A DNA stretch of 64,000 nucleotides from positions 112,805,622 to 112,869,621 of the forward strand of contig NC_068920.1 of assembly GCF_023091745.1 (NCBI RefSeq), in the 5' to 3' direction. The notes below the pieces were generated by a model that had not been told where the DNA came from, ran no database searches, and worked only from the letters and a program-made list of their open reading frames with translations. Positions 56,114 to 64,000 of the stretch are shown here, one piece after another (positions within the stretch are counted from its first letter, which is position 1; every line of letters starts with the position of its first letter). The DNA comes from Budorcas taxicolor. Taxonomy: Eukaryota > Chordata > Mammalia > Artiodactyla > Bovidae. Both the position numbers and the translations under genes were made by a program.

Positions 56114-56349
56114 TATGGGGCTTCTCTGATGGCTCAGAGATAAAGAATCCACCTGCAATGCAGGAAACTCAGGAGACGCAGGAGACCCGGGTTTGATCCT
56201 TGTGTTGGGAAAATCCCCTAGAGGAGAAAATGGCAACCCACTCCGATATTCTTGCCAGGATAACCCCATGGACTGGGTAGCCTGGTGAGATACAGTCCAT
56301 GGGGTTGTAAAGAGTTGGAAATGAATAAGCATGCTGGTAGGCAGGCAGG
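56114..56349 (+). mobile_element. Bov-tA SINE, 7-bp TSD, GGCA-repeat tail
   Basis: CCTGTTT is repeated at 56107-56113 and 56350-56356. The head carries a duplicated AGGAGAC phrase (56169-56187), and the tail ends in GGTAGGCAGGCAGG. Confidence 0.92.
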
Positions 56350-56356
56350 CCTGTTT

Positions 56357-57090
56357 AACAAGCGAAGTCAACAAAATTTCAGTTATTTCTTTGCTGCTCC
56401 AAAAGAAGAGGCTCGTGTTTGATCAACATGATAAGCAACAAAATGTCTAATAAAAATACCAAAGTAGTTCTTGTTCCAAGCCTACTTTTTGATCAAAAAG
56501 TGGTCTTAGTGCTGCCCCAAATATGTGAATTACATTTAGTCATTCAATCACACATTTGTCAATTTCTTCCTGATTCCCCAGTAAGGCTCTAGTAACTGGA
56601 AAGCTAGTTTTCAATCTGGAAGTCAAGTTAGAAAAGCCTCCTCCAATGGTGAAAATGCTCCTTTGCTTACACAGGCTATTTCACATTCCTCACAAACAAG
56701 TGTCCCATTGAAACCCCACTGCAAGACCAACTGAAGTAGGAGAGGTCATGCAGTTGGGATAGAAAGGGACCAAAAGTTTAAATTAGAAGTCATCTGGCCT
56801 CAAATTCTCACTATCATCTTGAACAAACAAGTCCTGAGCTGTTTGTACTCAAGGCATTTGTTTCTGGGGGTACAGATCAAGAACTTGAAGATTCTCAGCT
56901 TTGATTGAAAAATTTTAAAAATAGGATTATTTTTCAGTCTAGCTATAAACTATTATTTAAATAAAATGTTTAGCAACACACTATCAACAATGATTACACT
57001 AAAACACTTCCAGTTTCGATCTGAAGCACAGATTAGGGCTCAGAAAACAGACTGATCCAAAAAAAAAAATTACCTTCATTATAAGTTTTT
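56357..57090. other. Unassigned sequence
   Basis: No gene or repeat recognised. An A-run at 57058-57069 lies near the BovB insertion. Confidence 0.4.
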
Positions 57091-57785
57091 AGCTCAACAC
57101 TCAGAAAACGAAGATCATGGCACCTGGTCCCATCACTTCATGGGAAATAGATGGGGAAACAGTGTAAATAGTGTCAGACTTTATTTTTAGGGGCTCCAAA
57201 ATCACTGCAGATGGTGACTTCAGCCGTTAAAATAAAAGACGCTTACTCCTTGGAAAGAATGTTATGACCAACCTAGATAGCATACTAAAAAGCAGAGACG
57301 TTACTTTGCCAACAAAGGTCCGTCTAGTCAAGGCTATGGTTTTTCCAGTAGTCATGCGTGGATGTGAGAGTTTGACTGTGAAGAAAGCTGAGCGGTGAAG
57401 AATTGCTGCTTTTGAAGTGTGGTGTTGGAGAAGACTCTTGAGAGTCCCTTGGACTGCAAGGAGATCCAACCAGTCCATTCTGAAGGAGATCAGCCCTGGG
57501 ATTTCTTTGGAAGGAATGATGATAAAGCTGAAAGAAACTTTAGTACTTTGGCCCCCTCATGCCAAGAGTTGACTCATTGGAAAAGACTCTGATGCTGGGA
57601 GGGATTGGAGGCAGGAGGAGAAGGGGACAATAGAGGATGATATGGTTGGATGGCATCACCAACTCGATTGACGTGAGTTTGAGTGAACTCTGGGATTTGG
57701 TGATGGACAGGGAGGCCTGGCGTACTGCGATTCATGGGGTAGCAAAGAGTTCGACACAACTGAGCGACTGAACTGAACTGAACTG
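57091..57785 (+). mobile_element. BovB LINE 3' end, 695 bp
   Basis: Plus-strand, from AGCTCAACACTCAGAAAACG to the repeated TGAAC tail. Several stops (for example TGTAA for TGGAA near 57163). Possible 6-bp TSD TTTTTA, not secure. Confidence 0.92.
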
Positions 57786-58417
57786 ATACTTTTTAATCAC
57801 CATAACAACATGGAAACTAAGAAAGAGTAAAGTTCAATACCTTATTCAAGATCAGAATACCAGGCAATAGCTGACCTGGGATCTGAGCCAGGGTTCATCT
57901 TTGTTATTAACCCCTGCTGTAGCTTGCTATATTCCAAGAGGATATGAGTAAGACAAATAAAATTGATACAGAGATAAATTTCAATTTCAAATAAAAATTA
58001 TTCAGAGTAGCTATGGTGCTGTATTAATTGAACATATGGATTCTTGATGCAGTGGCTTCATAGATTTTAGGTCCTGAGAGTAATGGAAAAGGCATTAGCT
58101 AGTCATCTATCACAGATGGTATATATGGACCAAAATTGTGTTTCTGCAGACTGTAAATTATGACACCATTTAAATGTAAAAACATCCTTGTCAATCTAAA
58201 ACCTTAGCTCCAAGAAATGAAATTCAGTCCAGGTAGCTTACATACAATGTATCATAAAAAATTATAAAAATAAAAAAAAAATCTCCTGGAAGCCAATAGG
58301 TAAAAGTACAGAAAGGTCCCATGGTGAATGGGGATGGTGTCCAGGTCTAATCTTGATTGACAGATGGAAAAATATACATATTTTACAGTAATATATATAT
58401 ATTTAAAATATAATTAG
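57786..58417. other. Unassigned AT-rich sequence
   Basis: No gene or repeat recognised apart from AT runs at 58390-58402. Confidence 0.4.
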
Positions 58418-58425
58418 CATATGTA

Positions 58426-58631
58426 AAGTGAAATGAAAGTCACTCAGTTGTGTCTGACTCTTTGCGACCTCATGGACTATACAGCCCATGGAGTTCTCCA
58501 GGCCAGAATACTGGGGTGGGGAGCCTTTCCCCTCTCCAGGGGATCTTCCCAACCCAGGAATAGAACCCAGGTCTCCCTCATTGCAGGTAGATTCTTTACC
58601 AGCTGAGCCACAAGGGAAGTCCAATATTTAT
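58426..58631 (-). mobile_element. Bov-tA SINE, 8-bp TSD
   Basis: CATATGTA is repeated at 58418-58425 and 58632-58639. Full-length minus-strand copy. Confidence 0.93.
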
Positions 58632-58716
58632 CATATGTATGCCAATTTTATTTGAATAAATGTTTAAAAGAGTGGATTGCTTCTGCTCTAAAAATAGTGA
58701 TACAGATTTGTTTCTC

Positions 58717-58892
58717 TGCTGCTGCTGCTGCTAAGTCGCTTCAGTCATGGCCGACTCTGTGCGATCCCATAGACGGCAGCCCACCAGGCTCTGCCGTCCC
58801 TGGGATTCTCCAGGCAAGAACACTGGAGTGGGTTGCCATTTCCTTCTCCAATGCATGAAAGTGAACAGTGAAAGTGAAGTTGCTCATTCGTG
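58717..58892 (-). mobile_element. BOV-A2 SINE, truncated in the second monomer
   Basis: A (CTG)n start, one full minus-strand monomer, the GTGAACAGTGAAAGTG linker, then only the first ~20 bases of the second monomer (TTGCTCATTCGTGTCT) before unrelated sequence. Probably 5'-truncated at insertion. Confidence 0.88.
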
Positions 58893-59403
58893 TCTAGATC
58901 TGCATATATATAGACAGACCTATCTCTATTCTTATCCATATCTCTATTTCTGTATCTTTCTACCTATCTAGAGAAGGATATCTCTTGGCCAGAGGCTACT
59001 GAGTAGGGTACCTGAAAGTGTCTTTTTCTCATTTTCTGAAACATATACCTACAGTTATCTTGATGTTGATAGATGATAGCTCAAGCACTATGGCCTTATG
59101 ATCATACAGGGTTAGGGAAAAATGCATCCATTTCTCAGTCTGGGTCACACAGCAACAACTGACACAACCATCAGTGGTTAGAGAGTAGGGCCACATAATA
59201 ATAGCATGGCTTTCCAAAAATCAGTACACCCATCAGGATTGATCGGGTGTGGGAAGTCCTCACAAAATAGTGTGTGTGCTGGATAGATTTCTAGTTGAAA
59301 TGTGACTTGATCAGTGCTCACACCCTCTCTATCTCCCGGTTCTTTCAAGTCTCCTCAATAAACTATCCCTGTTCCAGTTAAACCCCTAAATTCTAAAACT
59401 CTT
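58893..59403. other. Unassigned sequence
   Basis: A TATCTCTAT-rich start (58915-58960), then nothing recognised. Confidence 0.4.
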
Positions 59404-60245
59404 TTCATGGCGAATAGATGGGGAAAAAGTAGAAACTGGCAGATTTTATATTCTTGGGCTCAAAAATCACTACAGATGGTGACTGCAGCCATGAAATTAA
59501 AAGATGCTTGCTCCTTGGGAGAAAAGCAATGATAAATGTAGACAGCATATTAAAAAGAGAGCTATCATTTTGCCAACAAAGGTGAGTATAGTCAAAGCTA
59601 TGGTGGCGCTACTGGTAAAGAACTTGAAATTGCCAATGAAGGAGACGTAAGAGACATGGGTTCCATCCTTTCGTCAGGAAGATTCCCTGAAGGAGGGCAT
59701 AGTAACCCACTCCAGTATTCTTGCCTGGAGAATCCCATGGACAGGAGAGCCTGGTGGGCTGCAGTTCATAAGGTTGAAAAGTTACGTGACTGAGTGCGCC
59801 TGTGTGCACGCACGTGCGAACACACAAACACACACACACACAGATTTTCTATTAATCATGCATGGATGTGAGTTGAACTATAAAGAAGACTGTGTACCAA
59901 AGAATTGATGCTTTTGAACTGTGCTGGAGAAGACTCTTAGTCCCTTGGACAGCAAGGCAATCAAACCAGTCAATCCTAAAGAAAATCAACCTTGAACATT
60001 CATTATAAGGACTGATGCTGAAGCTCCAATACTTTGGCCACCTGATGCAAATAGCTGACTCATTGGAGAAGACCCTGATGCTGGGAAAGATTTAGGGTGA
60101 CAGAGGATGAGATGGTTGGATGGCATCACCAACTCAATAGACATGACTCTCTGCAAACTCAGATAGATAATGAAGAACAAGGAAGCCTGGTATGCTTCAG
60201 TCCATGGAGTTGCAAGGAATTGGACACAACTTAGCAATTGAACAA
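59404..60245 (+). mobile_element. BovB LINE 3' part, split by a SINE
   Basis: Blocks 59404-59603 and 59842-60245 in plus orientation. Several internal deletions relative to other copies (for example after GAAAGATT near 60090). Tail reads ACTTAGCAATTGAACAACA. Confidence 0.88.
59604..59841 (+). mobile_element. Bov-tA SINE in BovB, (CA)n tail
   Basis: It starts inside the tRNA head at GGCGCTACTGGTAAAGAAC and continues through the body to a CACACA tract at 59820-59841. BovB reads through around it (AAAGCTATGGT then TTTTCTATTAATCATGC). Confidence 0.88.
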
Positions 60246-61050
60246 CATTGCAGAAAAATAAATGAGTGAGGTAAGATTTCTTATTTGATAAGAAGTTACA
60301 CAAAATTCAAATCATTGTTTCTTTCTATTCCTATTCAATTGATATATAAGTATCTATAACCAGATTGCTTCAGAATTTAAACCCAGAGTACATTACTTAA
60401 CCCCTATGAACCTGAGTTGGGTAGAGAAAGCATTTTCATATAAAGTAGAAACAATCTGGTATTACACTTTCTCTGCATGTGCACGATACTATTCATTTTT
60501 AAATCTTTTGGTCACCAGCATCTCTCCAAATGAAGACTCTCACGTGAATCTGGCAGATCAGGTTGTTGGTTTTTGTTTTTTTTTTTTGTAAGTGACACAT
60601 TTGAGCAGTCATTGCAGCATGACAGATGAGCCATATGATTTGAATTCTTGTCCATCAACGGTCAGTGACAGATGCCACAACTAAGTGATGGAGCTGGCAA
60701 AGATTTATATCAATACATATGTTCTGATCTGACCCAGAACATCAAACAGATTGTTTTTTCTCCCACTCTGACATTTAGCATATTACATGTTTACCCTCTC
60801 TGCCATAGGCTTTTTTGTGTGCATATCCTTCATCTAATTCTCTATATCTTCTAGCAATTCTTTTTCTTCACAAGTAAGATGAATATAATTATGCTCATCT
60901 CCAATATCCAAAGCTATCTCCAAAGGATATCACAGGATTACAGTAGTAATTCTGTAAATGGCACAGTGAAACATGGAATCTAAAATAGTATGCTGATATG
61001 CAGAGCTAGAGAAATAATTTTCATGATTATTTTTGAGTAGAAGAGATTCA
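60246..61050. other. Unassigned sequence
   Basis: No gene recognised; 60-codon frames only. T-run at 60577-60588. Confidence 0.4.
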
Positions 61051-63240
61051 CCTTTGAAAACATTTATTTAGTCACAATTGACATACAATAGACTAAATAT
61101 ATTTGAGCTGTTACATTTGATGACCATATGTATATATCTATGGAATTATCACTAAAATGAAGAGCATTGAACATATCAATCACCTTAAAAGTTCCTTCTT
61201 ATTCCTTTGTAACCCCTCCCTCCGTTCCTTCTTAACATTCCAAGCAACCATTGATCTCTTTTTCTAGTATATAGGTTTATTATATTTTAAAATAATTTTA
61301 TAAAAAAAGGAATCATAAACTGTTTACCTTTTTTTAATCTGGCTTCTTTCTTTTAGCCTAATTATTTTGATACCCATCTATGTCATTATAAATATCAGTA
61401 GTTTATTTCTTATTGAAGAGTTTTATTCTACTGTATTTCTAGTTCACTATTTGTTTATTCATTCTTCTGCTGATGGACATTTGTGCTGTTTCCATTTTCT
61501 AAATATTCCAGATAAAACTTGAGTGAACACTGAAGTCCATATTTTGGTAAGGATATATGCCATAACTTATTTTGAGTAAATTCCTATAAGTAGGATGGTT
61601 GGTGGAAATAATATAACTTTCTAAGAAAAACACTAAAATATTTCTGGTTTTCTTATAATTGATTTTGGTATTCTTTTTTTATGTTGGATATAATTGTTTC
61701 ATTAGATAAATTATTGGCAAATAATTTCTTCTAGGCTATGACTTTTCCATTATCTCAACAATGTTATTTTAAAAATATTTTTTAAAAATTTGATAACAGC
61801 CAACTTGTCATTTTTAAATACAGATTATATTTCTTGTGTTATACCTAAGTAACTTTCATTAACCCTGGGAAATAAAAGATTTTCTCCTATGTTTTTGTCT
61901 CATACTTTCATAGACTTAGGTTTTACAATTATGTCTGTGATATATTTTAAGTTGAATTTTGTACATAGTATGACGTGGTGCTAGTGATAATCTGCTTGCC
62001 AATGAAAGAGACCCAAGAAACATGGGTTCAACCCTTGGGTCTGGAAGATTCTGTGGAGTAAGAGCTGGCATCCCACCACAGTATTCTTGCCTGGAAAATT
62101 CCATGGACAGAGGAACCTGTCATGCTATAGTCTATGGGGTCACAAAGGATTGGACATGATTTAGGGACTAAACAACACTGAATTGTCATTGTACCTTTGT
62201 TGAAAATCAATCACTCTTTAAATATTAGTCTATTTTTGGAATTTCTTTTCTGTTTTATATATCTACTTCTCTATTTTTTATATCAGTAATATTGCCATTT
62301 TAATTATTGTAGCATCATAATAAGTTTTGAAATTAGATTATATTAGATGATCACATAATTCTTTTCTACATAAATTTTGTATTTGGCTGGTAAATTCTAC
62401 AATAAAAGCCCACTTGAATTCTAATGCATGAATCTACAGATTAATTTTGGGAAATTATATTTTAGTATTAATTTTTCTTATCCATGAACATGGAACTTCT
62501 CAACATTTATTTAGGTCTTATTTAATTTATTCCAGTAATGTTTTATAGTATTTATTTTATAGGTCTTGAACACATTTTGTCAGATTTATTTCTAAGCATT
62601 TTTTAATTTTGTTGCTATGTTTTTAAATTGATATATAATATTATATTAGTATTATATAATTGATATATAGTATTATATTAGTTTCAAGCATACAACATAA
62701 TGATTCAATATTTGCAAATACAGAAAAATGATCATCACAATAAGTCCAGTTAACATCCATCACCATACATAGTTTCAAAAAATGTTTTTAACAAATAGTA
62801 TTGCTCTTTAGTTTCCAATTTTGCATTCTTCTCTAGAAATGTGACCGCTTTTTGTATATTGATCTTGTGTCTTGCAACTTTGGTAATGTTGGTTAAATTG
62901 TATGCTGTTTTACTTTGTAGAATCCATCAGATTTTCTACATACATTAACTTATCAAATGTAAATTTAAAACAGTTGTACTTCTTCCTTATCCATTTGAAG
63001 TCTTTTATTTCCTTTATTACGCTAATAAAAACTCCAGTAAAAGAATGAATAGAAATGAAAGTCAACATTCTTGTCTTGTTCCTGATTTTAGTGGAGGGGA
63101 AAAAAAAAATTCAATCACTCTCAGCTAAATCATTCTGTGTTTTGTTTTATTGTGTTTTGAAGATGCCGTTTCTTAGCCTGAAAAGAGCTTGTTTTTCCTA
63201 TTTGCAATTTGCTGAGCAGTTTTATTAGTTGGGATTTTTT
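61051..63240 (-). mobile_element. Old L1M-type LINE, minus strand, about 2 kb
   Basis: Complement of old L1 in order: 3' region (CCAAGCAACCATTGATCTCT near 61239, TTCTGCTGATGGACATTTGT near 61466), ORF2 (GATTTTCTCCTATGTTTTTG near 61878, GTACCTTTGTTGAAAATCAA near 62190, CATTCTTGTCTTGTTCCTGA near 63066). A second L1 3' end fragment seems inserted at 62625-62805. A Bov-tA splits it at 61982. Heavily mutated. Confidence 0.78.
61982..62176 (+). mobile_element. Bov-tA SINE in old L1
   Basis: The head is shortened (ACGTGGTGCTAGTGATAATC), body complete, tail GGACTAAACAAC. The host L1 resumes at TGTCATTGTACCTTTG. Confidence 0.88.
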
Positions 63241-63248
63241 TTTCCCAA

Positions 63249-63250
<2 letters not shown>

Positions 63251-63291
<41 letters not shown>
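63251..63291 (+). repeat. (GT)20 microsatellite
   Basis: Perfect GT run at the end of the L1M block. Probably polymorphic. Confidence 0.97.
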
Positions 63292-63292
<1 letters not shown>

Positions 63293-63398
63293 TGAGATGA
63301 TAACTTAGCTTTCATTTTTTTCTTAATATGGGCATTTATTTTTTTGATTTTCAAATGTAAAGTCAGTGCTATATTCTTGTGATAACCCTTAAGTCACT

Positions 63399-63855
63399 GT
63401 TTTAGTCAGAGCTCTACAGAGAAATAGAACTGATCAAATATACATGGTTCCATGTCTATACAGATCTATTTATACATCTGTATTGATCCTTTTATCTGCT
63501 GAGAAAGATAGAAAGGTTTTAAGGAATTCGTTTCTCATATGATTGAGAGACATGGCAAGTCTGAAATCCACAGCACAGCCTAAAAGTCTGGGAACTCAGG
63601 AAGGATTATTATTTTTCAGTTGTGAGGCAGGATTCTCTCAATACTGGGAATCCTCAGTTTTTGTTTTTAAGGAACTCAAATTATTGGATAAGGCTCAAGA
63701 GCAATTAGCAAGAGTAATTTCCTTTCTTTAGAATCAACTTATCATAAATGTTATTCACATCTGCTAAAATATTTCACAGTAACATTGAAAATATGTTTGA
63801 CTATACAATGACATCACAGCCTAGCTCAGTTCAAACACATTAAAATTAGTTATAT
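63399..63855 (-). mobile_element. Old MaLR-like LTR, minus orientation
   Basis: Begins TGTTTTAGTCAGAGCTCTAC and follows a known old-LTR order on the minus strand (AGAGAAATAGAACTGATC, AAGGAATTCGTTTCTCATAT, ATTATTGGATAAGGCTCA, then CACATTAAAATTAG near the end). Ends are approximate; placement in the MaLR group is from memory. Confidence 0.55.
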
Positions 63856-64000
63856 AATTCTGATGTTGTTAGGTTTAGTAGTTTTTTATCAATGTCCATG
63901 AGGAATATTAGTATGAAATCTTCTCTTTTGGTTTATATTATCTTTTAAACTGCCTTTGGTGTCAAGGCATTTTTGGTTTCATAGACTGACTTATGAAGTA

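Noticed and set aside
1..64000. A novel multi-gene defence or metabolic system
   Set aside because: No host or microbial genes occur; the window is ordinary repeat-dense ruminant intergenic DNA, and I see no set of linked genes that could form a system.

Overview
This window is nuclear, gene-poor DNA from a bovid ruminant, most likely the cattle lineage. The evidence is its repeat content. BovB (RTE-type) LINEs make up roughly a quarter of the window by my boundaries. There are about thirty tRNA-derived Bov-tA / BovA / BOV-A2 SINE copies or fragments, two 3' ends of a young ruminant-type L1, one CHR-type SINE, and older mammalian repeats (MIR, L2, L1M, MER5A, MaLR/MLT1 LTRs). I found no convincing host exon, tRNA, rRNA, CRISPR or prokaryotic feature. 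Every long open reading frame I examined is a piece of BovB or L1 ORF2, or the antisense shadow of one.

Layout. 1-4.6 kb: BovB, L1 and SINE fragments, plus a solo LTR with a clean 4-bp duplication inserted in an L1 remnant. 4.6-8.7 kb: an ERVL-like LTR, AT-rich DNA and an L1 3' end split by a SINE. 8.7-16.8 kb: BovB-dominated, including a near-full-length minus BovB (13.2-16.8 kb) split by a younger plus BovB. 17-27.7 kb: older repeats (MIR, MER5A, three MLT1-type LTRs), a young minus L1 end and many SINEs. 27.8-32.7 kb: a nearly full-length plus BovB (endonuclease plus RT) interrupted by a 2.1-kb minus BovB. 33-39 kb: mostly unassigned AT-rich DNA. 39-43 kb: BovB with a young L1 inside it, then an old L1 with a SINE inside it, then another BovB. 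43-50 kb: unassigned DNA, an old LTR, MIR, a three-level nest (MLT1 LTR > Bov-tA > BovB), an L1, a hAT-type element and L2. 50-64 kb: SINEs, BovB tails and a long old L1M in minus orientation.

Nothing here works as a pathway. The interest is in insertion history. Target-site duplications (TSDs) let many insertions be bounded to the base and ordered in time. Three transposon copies also carry short filler sequences that look copied from elsewhere: 23014-23083, 26902-26944 and 38371-38405. The first is a 66-bp block with one mismatch to a site 1,177 bp upstream. The second holds a 19-nt exact match to a site 664 bp downstream. These template-switch-like scars are the least routine signal I found. 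Family names come from memory of consensus sequences, not from a search.
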